Source: Gaertneriomyces semiglobifer
Lineage: Eukaryota; Chytridiomycota; Chytridiomycetes; Spizellomycetales; Spizellomycetaceae
Assembly: GCA_025558075.1 (NCBI GenBank)
Contig: JAHLKF010000001.1
Span: 248,001 to 312,000 of the forward strand
Direction of reading: 5' to 3'
Length of the DNA: 64,000 nt
Shown here: piece by piece, positions 11,276 to 23,371 of the stretch
How the letters are laid out: each line of letters opens with the position of its first letter
Position numbering within the stretch: position 1 is the first letter of the stretch
The notes under the pieces: generated by a model
What the model was told of the DNA's origin: nothing
The model's input: only the letters and a program-made list of their open reading frames with translations
Database searches by the model: none
Made by a program: the position numbers and the translations under genes

Positions 11276-12664
11276 ATGATGGCTGCCGGCATCGTTGACC
11301 AGGACGTCACTCCTGTTCAAGACCCTGAACTGTCTTCTTTCTTACTCCGGCTCCGCAAACGCAACACCGACAATGTCGCCCACAAGCAGACTGTTGACTC
11401 CTTTTTCCAGTACTGGGATCGGGATCGTGAGGGTGAAGTCCTCATGAAGAACGAGGAAGTCGTTGAGCAACGCCGTGGAAAAGCGTCAAAGCTTACCAAC
11501 CACTTTTACGATATGGTCACGGACTTTTACGAGTATGGTAGGTTGAACTTGTTGATATTTCATTGACATTGAAATGCGGACAAGGTGAAACTGGGCCATT
11601 TTTGGGCCGATCTGACTGTCCTAAATAGCGCATGGCAACCAGGCCGGTTGCGAAACGCTTCAAAGTTGTGTTGATCACCAAATCTGATGTATACTTTTGC
11701 TAGGCTGGGGATCCTCTTTCCACTTTGCCCGCATGTTCAAGGAGCAGTCTTTTGCTCAAAGCATTGCTCAACATGAACATTACCTTGCCCTAAAGCTTGG
11801 CCTCAAGAAGGGCATGGAGTGCCTTGATGTTGGATGCGGTGTCGGTGGCCCTCTCCGTGAAATCGCCAAGTTCTCAGGCGCTTTTGTCACTGGATTGAAC
11901 AACAACCAGTACCAGGTCGATCGGTGCAGGCACCTCGCCAAAGAAAGGGGACTGGCTGAACTGTGTTCTGCTGTCAAGGGTGACTTCACGAAAATGCCTC
12001 TCCCGAGCAACTCCGTGGACGCTGCATACGCTATTGAGGCCACCTGCCACGCTTCTCGCCTTGAAGAAGTGTACGGCGAAATCTTCCGTGTTCTCAAGCC
12101 TGGAGGTTCTTTTGCTTGCTACGAGTGGTGCACGACAGATCACTATGATGAGTCCGACCCTGTACAGAAGAAGATCATTCGTGATTTGGAAGAGGGTAAC
12201 GGTATCTCTAAGCTCTACACTGTCGAGGAATGCATGAACGCTTTGAGGTCGGTTGGATTCGAGGTAATCGAGTCTGAGGACCTCGCCTCTCCCGACTCAC
12301 CTCTGCAAGACGCTCAAGATCCTTGGTACATGCCCCTTAAGGGCTCCTACTCTCTGAAGTTGGAGAACCTTCACAGGTGGAGGATGACTCCCATGGGCCG
12401 ATGGTAAGCGTTTTAGTATTGTCATCGATTACCCCATCATGTATACTAACCAGCGGAATGATTAGGATTACGGATACTATGGTCTTTGGACTTGAAACGC
12501 TTCGCATTGCCCCCTCTGGAACCCGCAAAGTGTCGTCCCTTCTCAACCTTGCAGCCGACAACCTGGTCCGGGGTGGAGAGTTGAACATCTTCACTCCCAT
12601 GTTCTTCTTCCTTGTTCGTAAGCCTGCCTCTGCTCCGGCCGAGGGCGTTGCAGTTGGACACTAA
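11276..12664 (+). CDS. ERG6: Sterol 24-C-methyltransferase
   Basis: Transfers methyl from S-adenosylmethionine to C24 of zymosterol-type sterols in ergosterol synthesis; acts at ER and lipid droplets. Three exons (11276-11537, 11704-12403, 12466-12664) give 386 residues, the usual size. Diagnostic blocks are YEYGWGSSFHFA (split by intron 1), the SAM motif LDVGCGVGGPLREIA near residue 120, YAIEATCHA, and EWCTTDHYD. The C-terminus VRKPA is also family-like. The start at 11276 (MMAAG) fits; an upstream in-frame ATG at 11228 would add an unusual hydrophobic leader and is less likely. The gene implies C24-alkylated sterols in this organism. Confidence 0.96.
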
Positions 12665-13174
12665 GCTCATTTACAACCGTACAATGCTCCAATTGTGTCG
12701 ATTAGACACCCACATAGTCGAGTAATCCCAAATCACGTAGGATGTTAATGTTATGTTTCATAATTATATCTAAGAAATGCTGCGTCGAGTCCCAAATGAT
12801 ACGTGGGACCCAAATACGTGGCAGCGGCTCGCCAAACGACGTCGCCCCCACCGCTCACCCGCTCTACTCTTTTAACCAGTGAGTAGACGTCCACTTGGTT
12901 TATTTAACGTCGTCGTCGCAGAACCGTGCCGCGCTCTTTACGCTTACATCAGCAACAGTGTGAAGTCCCGAAAACTCTGACCGCGAATCTTGTTCTCAAC
13001 TTTTTGTAGCGAACTACGAAATAACCACACAGCTATTGAAAGTTCTGCAAATGCTAGTATGGGACCACACCGCCGTGGGTGGGATATAAGCTATCTTATA
13101 TTATTGCATGTTGTCGCTTAGATTGCCGTTGATCACAGCTTCCATAATTCACTCACTCTTTCCATAACTTCATA
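12665..13174. promoter_or_regulatory. Intergenic between ERG6 and membrane-protein gene
   Basis: About 510 bases, no gene seen. It contains a perfect CGACGTCG palindrome at 12837-12844 and an AACGTCGTCGTCGCA box at 12906-12920, upstream of the gene starting at 13175. Near-identical boxes occur in other promoters of the window (see findings). Confidence 0.35.
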
Positions 13175-15820
13175 ATGAGCGAACGAGCTTTAACTTTTGC
13201 TGCTACTTGCGTGCTATCTGCGACCGCAACTTACGGTTTTCTGCTACTGGGAACACTTAGCCGGATGAGCTGGGCATTTTTGCATGCTACTGATGGTATT
13301 TGACCGGACCATATAGCCCTTTACTCCAATCACACTGTTGACGTTTATCATTCCGTTCCGTTACCCATAGAGAATATTGCGGCTTACCTGGAGTACGATT
13401 CCCTCGATGTCTCCAACGTACTCAACGATCTCAAGCATTTTGGCAAAGCCGGCAACCTTTTTGACTTTTTCTTCCCGGAACCGGCAGTAGAATGTGCTCT
13501 TGGGGATTTCAGCGATGAGTGTTATTATGTGATGGGCTACTACCGATGTCAGATTCTGTTGATGCTGGCATCTATAATGGCAATATGGGTGGAGTTCAAG
13601 CATCAGCTTGATGTTCGCAAAAAGACAGTCTTTCTGCGTCCGCCGGGTCGGACGTGGGGTTCGCACTTCGTGGTACGTTTCTTCCTACATTTGCTGTAGA
13701 GGACACTTCTCACTCTCAACCTTGCTTCAAAGGTACCGTTTGTACTTACCTACGCCGCAGATTATCTTTTCCAATATGTTTGGCACAGGCTCCCATTTGA
13801 GTGGCCGTGGAGCTTGGCATGGCAGACTGTATGTTTGAGTTGCCTATACGGTTTCGTAAAGGTCACGCAACGATGGTACTGGATAATGTATCAGTGTTTC
13901 GATCCAACAGAGCGCCGAAAGAGGCGCGAGTTGATTGCGATTAGCCGAGATATACCCCGTAGCGATTCAGGCGTCGAGTTGGAAGAAGTGGATGAATCAG
14001 TCGAGGAGGCTGATCTGTTGGCAGAAAAGCTGCGCGCAATTGATGTCCGGCCTGCTCCTGATGAAGAAGAAGACGAGATGGAAAACTCACGCGGGAGACA
14101 TCACACAAGACGCCGCCGAGATGGATCCGAATCGCCACCACCGCAGCGCTTCCGCCCTGAAATCGGTAGAGCATTAGTCAGAAACGGGCACGCACATCTC
14201 AGCAGTCATGGCACAGCCAACGTTCGAATACCCGGACCGGGATTCTCTCAACAGCCTGCTCTTTTCAGACGTACCGTATCAACTGGATTCGGGCTCGAAC
14301 AAAAGGCATCTTTTCAATCGCCTTTTCACGCGTCTGTCAGTCACACACCGGCACCAATCTCCCGAACTATCTCTGACCCTTCTCCCCTTGAAGGCTTATA
14401 TACCGCATTCAATAATAAGACGGTGAATGTGCGCAGCCAAGCTCCTCAAGAAAGACCTATGCAGAACTCCGCGTGGGGTACTACTTCACAGGCAACCGAA
14501 CGGCAGTCCCCATTACTCAATTTCAGTGCTAGCTTTGCTTCGTCACTGGATGAAGTTCGCACTCAAAATGGCCCAGATCATCGCCCATTCAATACCAAAT
14601 CCATCCCATTGAGACAATCGTCGAATATTTCTCCTAGAGCGCATAATGGGGTTTCTGGCGTTTCGCCAACAACTTCATTCTTCTCTCGAGCGCAAACGGG
14701 CGGAAATGGCTTCCGGAATCAATCAGCTTCACAGCCCTCGTGGGGCTTATCGAATGGATCTACCGTGCAGCAAAATGCATCCTTAAGCCAGAGGCCATTT
14801 TCTTTCACAGACACACAAGCTGCAAGCTCGAAATCAATGGCCCAGGCACCGGTGCCTCGACATCCCCCTTGGACCGGCCAAGATTACGGACCTTTCGGTC
14901 GCATCGGCCCGCCCCCTCGCCGCACGCCGGAACAGCTACCTCCTCCAAAACCACAGACGTTTTGGCCCTTCAAGTCTCAGACCGGTCTGGAATTGTTACT
15001 CGACCGCGCAATGCAAATTCAGGAACACTCTGTTGTGACGCACACAATAAGGGATTTCTTTAACTGGAGACTCTATGGGTACGAACGCGTTACGAAGAGA
15101 ATGCTCCTCGTTGCCTTGCCATTGGCCGTGGTCGGCGACTATCTGTGCAAGCCGTTCCTTCAGCTTCCATGCATCGCTATTTGCGCCATTACCTTTGTGT
15201 TTCTGAGAAGACACAGCTCGATATTACGTAGACGTGCCATTCGGACAGTAGAACGTGACGCACCAAAGCCATATGAGATGCCGGAGAGGAATCCAAATGC
15301 GGATTTAGACGCGCCGCCTGTGTACTCAATGCTTGATGAACTAGCACATGAAGAATCCGCGACGGCTTGGGAGCAAGCGAATGAGCTACGTGGCGGTTTT
15401 GAGAAACTGCTGAAGCAAGTCAATGGGAATGCCATCAAAATTTCAACGCACCGAAAGGAACATATGTATATTGATCTGAAAATTCCAGGCCAAGGGCTGC
15501 GGGTTTGTAAACGTACTCCGTTCCTCAATGGCTTCAGAGTGCTGATGTATTCCTTCTCATAGCGATCAATGAGCATGCTGCTCACTCTACGAATCCTACT
15601 GGCGGTTTCGTTCGTTTGCAATGCTTGGCATAACTCTGCCAATTTTGAGCCCGAGACTTTCTATACCCATGAATTTCACGATACCCACTCGGATGATGCG
15701 AATCCGCCAATGCCAGCGATCGCCAAATTTTTAATGTTGCTTGACACTTCTTTACTCGGGTTAGCCGTCGGGTGCTGGCGGCCGACTATCGCGCCTTTTG
15801 AGGGCGTTGATGGAGATTGA
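13175..15820 (+). CDS. Unrecognised multi-pass membrane protein with long disordered middle
   Basis: Four exons (13175-13295, 13371-13672, 13733-15502, 15563-15820) give 816 residues in frame. I do not recognise the family. Hydrophobic segments are seen at about residues 7-27, 97-115 (ILLMLASIMAIW), 142-158 (VPFVLTYAADYLF), a pair at about 445-490 (LLVALPLAVVGDYL and CIAICAITFVFL), and two near the C-terminus (LTLRILLAVSFVC; AKFLMLLDTSLLGLAVGCW). Between them lies a Ser/Gln/Asn/Pro-rich region (about 190-430) with scattered FS/FG-like dipeptides. The layout recalls nuclear-envelope or ER membrane proteins, but that is only an impression. The last intron (60 nt, gttt...atag) extends the frame past an otherwise early stop at 15562; the extension adds two membrane segments. 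Confidence 0.6.
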
Positions 15821-16070
15821 GACTAGCGTTACGTAGATGGTTGCGTCCTGGCCTTGTTCGTTCGAAGTGCAGACTGAATTTTCGAGTCGAGCATTTTCAT
15901 AATGGGGCATAGTAAATGAATTGAACGCCGGCATATACGGTATGTAGCAGATGCAGAATCAACGTAAACAGTACAGAATGGCGAACAAATGTTGAACATA
16001 TGAGCGACAGTATGCGAATATTGAAGGGAGCACTGTAGATCTATTTAATGCAATACTATATGCCCATAAA

Positions 16071-17701
16071 TCAAAGGTGGAAAACCAACGCTTGCCCATC
16101 ATCTGATCCGGTAACAATAGTCCGTCCATCACGAGTTACAGCAAGATCCAGAATCGTTGCTTGATGGCCAAGGAACGTTTTCATGCACTCGCCTGTTCGA
16201 GCGTCCCACACTCGAACTGAGCGATCGGCTGATATTGATGTGAAGTACGGCTCGGTGGAGTGCCATGCAATGCCAGTTACCGCATCCTACAAAAAGATAG
16301 AACTCATGAGGTCAGGCGACAAGCATCTGTGCTCCCCAAATAAACCACATACGTCGTGCTGTACGGTCTGTCGTAACTGCATATTCGTTATGTCCCAAAT
16401 GCTAATCTTTCCATCGACTGAACCGGTTGCAGCAAGAGGCAGACTAAACGATATCTAAGGTGGGCACATACTCACACCATGAACATATTAAAAGACACAC
16501 GGACGCACCTTTTGCAGAAACCGACAGCCTCTACCGAATCGGAATGATTATCCAGAGATGCTAAAATCTGAATATATTGTGAGCGAAAGAAATCAGCTCA
16601 GTTCAGTAAAGTGCGCGAAACTCACTCGTCCGTTGCCAATATGAACCAAACGTGCGGTTCCATCTTGGGCACCAGTCAAAAGCAAATTGCTATCGTGGTG
16701 GATCGCCAGCGATGTAATGGGGGCTTCATGAAAGCGGGCATCCGCGCCAGTAAGTCTTAAGGTAGCAGAGGCTGACTTGGGATCCCATATGATAACAGAT
16801 CCGTCAGCTGAGCCGGATACGACATGTTTACCTTCGAGGTGTGTTAGCTAGACCCGTGTGTGTGATGCCAAGAAACTCATGGGAACAGTACCGTCTGGAG
16901 TAAATTGCCCACAACTGACGCTCTCGACGTGGCCTGTAAAGACACCCATACAGTTTCCGCTCGGTATTTGCCACATCCACAATGTGGCATCCTCACTTCC
17001 CGCAAGAAGTACATTGCCCCTCGGGTGCCAATTTATCCACTGAGCACAGTATCTTGAGTATGAAAAGACCAAAGATTTGAACTATATGGTGTACGTACTG
17101 TTATCTCACTCGGCCCGTCGAGTGTCGCAACGTGTTGGCCGTTAGCGGCCTTGTGAACAAATATCTTGCCATCCATACCGCCTGTTGCAGCGTACTCTCC
17201 ATCGGCGCTGAAAGCTACGGCGACTACGGAGTCCGTGTGTTCTACAATGACAGTTAGTAACTCATATAGAAGGTGCGCCTAAGTGAAACATCACTTACGA
17301 CCCAGTTCGAACAAAGGATCCGCAGTGTCACTCCGCCAAAGATACGCCTTATCGTCTCCTCCTCCGGTCAGCACAATCATCTCCTGCGTAGGGTGGACCG
17401 CAACCGCATATACAGGCTCTGTAATGGTATTCGTTCAGCCTTCTTTGAAGGAAATCGCAGAATTCAGTCAGCAGGTACCCTGATGAGCTAGAAACCCGCT
17501 AACGGCATCGTTCCGAATGGGTTGAACGAATCCTTCTGGGAGTTCCTCCCCCATGTCCTCCTCCTCATTGTCACTCATCGCCTGAGGTTGCTCGCTTTCA
17601 TCATCAACAAGTTCCTGCACCTCATCGGCACCAACGTAGCCCAAATCATCGTCCTCCTCCTGGTGCACCGTGTGATCCTCTGAGTGAGCCATTGGTAGCA
17701 T
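16071..17701 (-). CDS. SQT1: WD40 protein of the SQT1/AAMP family, ribosomal protein uL16 chaperone
   Basis: Sqt1 is the dedicated chaperone of ribosomal protein uL16 (Rpl10); AAMP is the animal relative. Eight exons (17701-17479, 17418-17299, 17241-17099, 17039-16892, 16831-16626, 16567-16509, 16443-16353, 16286-16071) give 401 residues in frame, the family size. The N-terminus is very acidic (EEDDD, DNEEEDMGEELPEGF) and is followed by seven WD-type blades; the block EIT-WINWHPRGNVLLAGSED with WMWQIPSG is characteristic. Either of two close ATGs (17701 or 17692) could start it. It is head to head with GPN2, 264 bases apart. Confidence 0.85.
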
Positions 17702-17965
17702 TGACTGTTTGCTTAAAGGTGGTATATGGCAGATTAAATAGGGCACGAAAGTGCTGCGAGGTTCTGTTGAAGTTCGGGTCGAATTTTTGTTGACAAAAAG
17801 CTCGTTCGCATTTCGAAGCCTGAACTGACAAATGCTCAGCGACGACACTCTGATATGCCTAGCATCCCGCCAATAGGATTTTGCTATAGCCTGCCAAACA
17901 TTGCTACGAACGTCAGCAACCGGTAGTACCTGCTTCCTGCTATCCCTTGCATAGTACTGGAGGGA
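17702..17965. promoter_or_regulatory. Short shared promoter, SQT1 / GPN2
   Basis: A 264-base gap between two divergently transcribed genes, both tied to assembly of large complexes (ribosome and RNA polymerase). It must contain both core promoters. No specific site is recognised. Confidence 0.4.
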
Positions 17966-18814
17966 ATGCCTTTTGGGCAGATCGTGGTCGGACCTCCCGG
18001 CTCTGGGAAGACGACATATTGCTATGGGATTTCGCAATTCTACAAAAGTACAGGCAGGGAGGTTGCGCTAGTAAATCTGGATCCTGCTAATGAAGGGTTG
18101 CCTTACGTCCCGGATATCGACGTATCTGAGTTGATAGCTTTGGGGGACACGATGAAGGAGTATGGCCTAGGTCCGAATGGAGGACTTATGTTCTGCATGG
18201 AGTACCTGGAGAAAAACATGGATTGGTTAGAGGGCAAGTTGGAAAGTGTGAAGGACAAGTATATTATATTCGACTGTCCAGGCCAAGTTGAGCTGTTCAC
18301 ACACCATGCCTCGTTCAAGCATATCCTTGAGCGGCTTCAAAAACGGGAATATCGGCTGTGTTGCACGCATTTGGTAGACTCTCACTACTGCACTGACCCG
18401 GCAAAGTATGTAGCGCTGTTGTTGTTAAGTCTGAAGACGATGATCCAGTTGGAACTGCCTCACATCAACGTTCTAAGTAAAGTTGATTTGATGGAAGCGT
18501 ACGGAGAGTTACCTTTTCCTTTGGATTTCTACACAGAGGTACAGGATCTTGACTACATACTGCAACAATTGAACGAAGATGCTTGGGGGAAGAAATATCA
18601 TAAACTCAACGAAGCGTTGTGCGAGCTAGTAAAGGATTACAGCCTTGTTGGGTTTTACACTTTGAGCATTGAAGACCGGGAGAGCGTACTAAGAATTGCT
18701 AAGGCGATTGACAAAGCAAATGGATACTTTGGACCAGGCGCAATTGAAAGCGATGCCAATTATGCTTTGGGTATGGAGGCAGAACCAACAGGAATCGAAG
18801 AAATAGGGGACTAG
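17966..18814 (+). CDS. GPN2: GPN-loop GTPase 2
   Basis: Single exon, 282 residues, near the usual size. GPN GTPases act in cytoplasmic assembly and nuclear import of RNA polymerase II and related complexes. Visible motifs: P-loop GPPGSGKTT at residues 9-17, the family hallmark GPN in LGPNGGLMF near residue 70, switch II DCPGQVELF near 105, and the G4-type SKVDLM near 175. FTLS-type end blocks (SLVGFYTLSIEDRESV) also match. The GPN2 rather than GPN3 assignment rests on the EKNMDWLEGKL segment and overall feel. Confidence 0.92.
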   Translation: MPFGQIVVGPPGSGKTTYCYGISQFYKSTGREVALVNLDPANEGLPYVPDIDVSELIALGDTMKEYGLGPNGGLMFCMEYLEKNMDWLEGKLESVKDKYIIFDCPGQVELFTHHASFKHILERLQKREYRLCCTHLVDSHYCTDPAKYVALLLLSLKTMIQLELPHINVLSKVDLMEAYGELPFPLDFYTEVQDLDYILQQLNEDAWGKKYHKLNEALCELVKDYSLVGFYTLSIEDRESVLRIAKAIDKANGYFGPGAIESDANYALGMEAEPTGIEEIGD

Positions 18815-19088
18815 AGTGGAACGACTGCATTTTACATATGATACACTTTCAGCGTTTGTCAGCGCTAAGTTCTCTACATGGTCGAATGATGCCTATCTGA
18901 GGCATTGCAATGTCAGCGATGCTGATTGCATGTATGTTGGGTTTATATCTTCCCAATCAACTGCTCGAAAACGGGGGCCCAGCAATCTCGAATGAGACTT
19001 TTTCACGTAGCTCCACAAATTTCCTGTAAGCCCCAGATCCATAGCATTGCCCATAGTATGCTTTATAATAAACGAAGGTTACCTTGCC

Positions 19089-21164
19089 ATGTTTCTCACC
19101 ACCAGTTGCCGAATCGCTCGCTCGCAACGCTTCAAAGCAGTGCTCAGATCTGCTAACGCCAGACGGCCTCTTTCACAAACTTCCAAACGAGTTACCGCGG
19201 AGGCCAGCTCATCTATTCCTGCAAATGCAGGCCCCAAGCTCAGTAACAAGCACTCGAATGCCCTCCGTGCTCTCACCTGGGTTTTGGGAGCCGGCATCGG
19301 TGGATTGCTATACTTTAGCGCGGTTCATTCCGACGTTGAGTCCGAGTCATCGACAACGCAAAACCTCTTGAACGTTACCGCGGTGTCCGCCGCAAATGTG
19401 GATCAAGTTAACGAGTCCCGACAAAAGTTAGGAGTGTACGTTTGGGGTGCGAATCGAGGAAACGTTGCAGCACCCGGAGAAGATGCCGCGGATATCATTC
19501 CGTCGGCGAAACGTGTCGAAGCATTCGCTGGAAAGGTGCTACGAGATTTGGCCTTTGGCAACGGGCATGCCGCATGCATTGACGAGAAGGGAAATCTACT
19601 GCAGTGGGGAAGTCGATTTGACTATGGATCGGTCGACGCTAAGAACAGCCATCTCACGTCGAAACCGCCGCTGATGACACTTCATGGTAAGGATCTCGTC
19701 CAAGTCACCTGCACTGAGAATAAAGTATATGCCCTTGCACGAAACGGCGATATCTTTTGCTTAAGTGCCAACGGTCCACAAGCACCTGAACGACCGAGTG
19801 TCAAACTTGAGATACCAAATTCGCGCTGGCGCGAGAGAGTAACCGGTATTCAATCGGGAAACCATCATCTAGCTGCGGTAACGAACAGTGGTCGGCTGTT
19901 TACTTTACCTGCAGACAGCAAAGGAAATGAGTGCGGCCAGCTGGGTCCGGTTCAGCCGCCACAGATTGTGGGTGCCGAATCTGGACTCTCAGAAGCCCCA
20001 CCCAAAATGCTTCTAGTGGGCGGCCTCGAAAGTGTGACCATCAAGCAAGTTGCTTGCGGTGACCGGCATACGCTTATCAGAACTGCGGATGGTCGCGTCC
20101 TTTCGTTTGGAGACAATACTTATGGTGTGAGTATCCATTACATCTTGTAAATGTTGAGCATACAATTTGCTTATTTTGACTGGCTATGAACGCAGCAACT
20201 TGGTCGTGAGTGCGCGAATCGACTTAAATCGGCGGCTGGCGATTCCACTGCAGAGAATGTCTTAATCAACGACAGTGGCAATGGCTCGCAAAGCCCTGAC
20301 CAACAACCAACGACCAACACCCCATTTGTTGTCAAAGTTGCAGCTGGTGGCAACACATCACTCTTCGTAGTTGATGGACCTAAGGCGACAGATGTGTTTT
20401 CTGCGGGCATGGGTATGTGCACGTCTCGTTTCTAAAGTCCTTGTCCAACTGGTAGGCCAATACTCACACTCTTCTCGTCAGGTTTACATGGGCAGCTAGG
20501 TAATGGAACAGTTCGTCAGGTAATGGCTCGCCCGCAGCCTGTGAAAGGTTTATCTGGTTTGAAAGAGTATGACGAAAAGATTCGCGCTGTCCGCCCAATT
20601 CGAGTAGAACATATCGAGGTTGCCCCTGGCGGGACACACTGCGCTGCCGTTTTGGCCACAGCGCAGGCTTCAGAAGAAGGGACTAAGTGGTTTAGCAGTG
20701 GTGCTTCACCGGCCGTCGTATACGGTAACGATGTCCAAATGTGGGGCCACAACCAGTGCGGTGAACTTGCTGCACCAGATGGGGGGCGCTCCAATGCCAC
20801 CACTCCCATCTATCCAAGAGCTATTGTGTACAATGAAGACGCTGCAACCCTGGACCAAAGCCCTGCTACGGCAATAGGGAAGACGGATAAAACGGAGGAG
20901 GCCGGGGATCTTGTATTGCCGATAACGAACGCAGTGGGAGGAAGCAGTGGCCTCGAAGTTGGCCGGTTACAGCTGGCACCACCCGGAAAAGTGCCGGTTT
21001 CGGATGCCAATGGAAAGCTGCGGCATGTTAATGCCTACCAACGTAAGTTAACATACCCCTCCTACTTTCTATCGCCCATATATTAATCCTGAACATTTCT
21101 GGCAGACATTTCGCTCGGAAAGGACCTCACGGCAGTGTATTTCAAACTAGCGGGGAACCCGTAA
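19089..21164 (+). CDS. Mitochondrial RCC1-repeat protein, FMP25-like
   Basis: Four exons (19089-20126, 20196-20412, 20482-21042, 21106-21164) give 624 residues in frame. The N-terminus is Arg/Ser-rich, a likely mitochondrial presequence, followed by a membrane segment (ALTWVLGAGIGGLLYFSAV, about residues 75-93). RCC1-type blades follow (GVYVWGANRGNVAAPG; VLSFGDNTYG-QLG across intron 1; GLHGQLGNGTVRQV; VQMWGHNQCGELAAPDG). This matches yeast Fmp25, an inner-membrane protein linked to complex III assembly. The start is taken at 19089 because the presequence begins there; an ATG at 19047 would add a hydrophobic leader. Confidence 0.75.
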
Positions 21165-21486
21165 AGCTGACGCCCCTTGCTTGTTGTTAAGGTTTTGTGG
21201 CTTTGGAGCCGTACCCCCATAGGGGTAGGGGGTCGGCATATATTTATCCTGTCGCTGATACTCAGAAAGATGCTTTACGTCTTCAATCATTGTTTGTTCA
21301 ACGTTTGTTTGTTTCCCTTGTCTTGATGGTTGATTGCTCGTTGGGCAGCGTGTTTTTGCGTTATTGATTTAGAGACCCTTATTGATCACTATGATGTGTC
21401 GAAGTTCTCAAAAGTCATACGAAGGCAACAAAAGCAACTGGTTATATATTTGCGAACGACAAGAGTTGGGCATAGGACGGAACGGC
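21165..21486. other. Intergenic between FMP25-like gene and CLP1, with a small hairpin
   Basis: About 320 bases. A perfect 6-bp stem with a 4-nt loop, TACCCC-CATA-GGGGTA, lies at 21212-21227, about 50 bases after the upstream stop codon. An ATG at 21391 is in frame with CLP1 and could extend its N-terminus by 32 codons. No other gene is seen. Confidence 0.35.
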
Positions 21487-23371
21487 ATGGACGTGAATCA
21501 GGATGAGGTCGATGTAAGTCTCAATGAGTAGTGCTGGCGTTTAGGCCGTGAATTCTAACGTCGGGCTGACACCCCAGGCGAATCGAGAAAAGGATGCTGG
21601 TCGTACGATTATTCTCAACCCAGGCCAAGAGTTTCGCTTCGAGATCGACGTCTCTAAGAAGACGGTAACGCTAAAGGTAGGAGAGCTGTTCAAGTTGCGA
21701 GGGACATGGATGCGGTTAGGAAAAAAGCATGTAGTGGTATTGGGTCGCATTCAAATATACCTCTTGAAGCGCACCTTACAGTTTGCTGTCGTTGTCGCTT
21801 GGATGGTTCAAAGCCATTTCTCTGACAAGCATTTCGTAGCTCAAGTCTGGCACTGCAGAAATTTTTGGAAGCGAGTTGACAACAGATCCTGAGTATATCT
21901 TGTCCGGGAAGAAATTGGCGGTCTACACGTGGCATGGATGTGAACTACAATTGAAAGGCGAAACTCTAACTGAATATGTTGCGGACGAAACCCCAATGGC
22001 CTCGTGCTTGAACGTACATCTGGCACTGGAGCAATTGAGACAGGAGGCATACCAGCGAGGAGACGTGGGACCGAAGGTACGGCCGAAGAACAGAACGGTC
22101 TCCCCTTATGGCGCTGACGATATTGACAGCAACCATTTTCAGGTCATGGTTGTAGGGCCTGCAGATGTGGGAAAGACCTCCCTATGTAAGATATTGCTGA
22201 ACTATGCCGTTAAGCAAGGCAGGAAGCCTATCTTCGTCGACATTGACCCAAATGAAGGATCGGTTAGTTTGCCCGGGACCCTGACTGCAGCAGCTCTGTC
22301 ACGCCCAATTGATGTGGAGGAAGAATTTGCTGCCACATCCGCCATGATGGGCACTAGCTCTTTGGTGTACTACTACGGCTTTGCCTCATTTGCGGAAAAG
22401 CCAAAATTGTACGAGACTGTGTTGAATAGATTGGCCTACACGGTAAAGCGAAAGTTGGAAGATCCCGATGGTGCGTAACCTTTGTGGTATGTCGTGAAGA
22501 TTGTCAGATTCTGATAACTACTGTTCACGCATAGTACGAGCCTCGGGGTTCATAATGGACACGCCCAGCCAATTCGTGGACGTAGCCGGTTATGAGATGT
22601 TAACGCACGCCATTGACCAGTTTGGAGGTACCTCATTTCACGGCCGTATCCGTATTTGACTGGTATCTCACGCCAACCTTCGTTAGTTAACGCAATATTG
22701 ATCATTGGGCATGAGAGACTATACAGTGAACTCTCCCGCAGGTTTCAAAGTAATCCGGCGGTTTCAATTGTCAAGCTGGCCAAGTCAGGCGGAGTACGTA
22801 GACTCAGATTATGGTTGACCGTGACGTGATGAAAATGCTGATCGAACACAATTACCAGGTGGTAACGCGAGACCGCACACACAGGCGAGCGTTACAGATG
22901 CACCGGATTAAAGAATACTTTTATGGCACTCACAAAAACGAACTAAATCCGTACTCAAGCCTGGTAAACTTTGCAGACGCTTCTGTGCGAAGGGTCGGTG
23001 AAGGTACGGAATTTCTCACCGCAACAATTGGTGATCTCGCCCTAACCAAAGTCCCAAAAGGTGCCCTGGCTCCCTCTTCAGCGCTTCCACTCGGGAGTGA
23101 GCCTATGCAAAGCTCCACTCGCACGATTCCCATTGATGCGGGTGACATCCTTTTACATTCCATCCTGGCTGTCTCAAACGCTGCACTCCCCGAGACACCA
23201 CTTACATCAGATGAAGAAAGTCAACTGGTCCTACACACAAATATCATGGGCTTTGTATACGTTAGTGAGGTTGACGAGACCAGGAAGAGGATGACAATAC
23301 TCGCGCCGAATCCTGGTAAACTTCCCAAGCGGTATCTCATCATGGGAGGATTGAAGTGGTTAGAGACCTAG
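21487..23371 (+). CDS. CLP1: Polynucleotide kinase-type mRNA cleavage/polyadenylation factor CLP1
   Basis: CLP1 is part of cleavage factor IA/CF IIm in mRNA 3' processing, and in animals also of the tRNA splicing machinery. Six exons (21487-21513, 21578-21676, 21846-22470, 22535-22627, 22687-22793, 22859-23371) give 487 residues in frame. Evidence: LSGTAEIFGSEL, Walker A GPADVGKTSL, FVDIDPNEGSVSLPGT, ASGFIMDTPSQF, and KLAKSGG|VVTRDR across intron 5 then RIKEYFYG. The P-loop keeps the Lys and Thr needed to bind nucleotide. The first coding exon is only 27 nt. SEN54 lies 8.5 kb away but no operon logic applies. Confidence 0.93.

Noticed and set aside
22794..22813. Apparent 14- or 17-nt intron or frameshift in CLP1 next to KSGG
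   Set aside because: A normal intron with the same gtacgt donor and the acceptor ending at 22858 gives KSGG-VVTRDR, which matches the family exactly and keeps phase.
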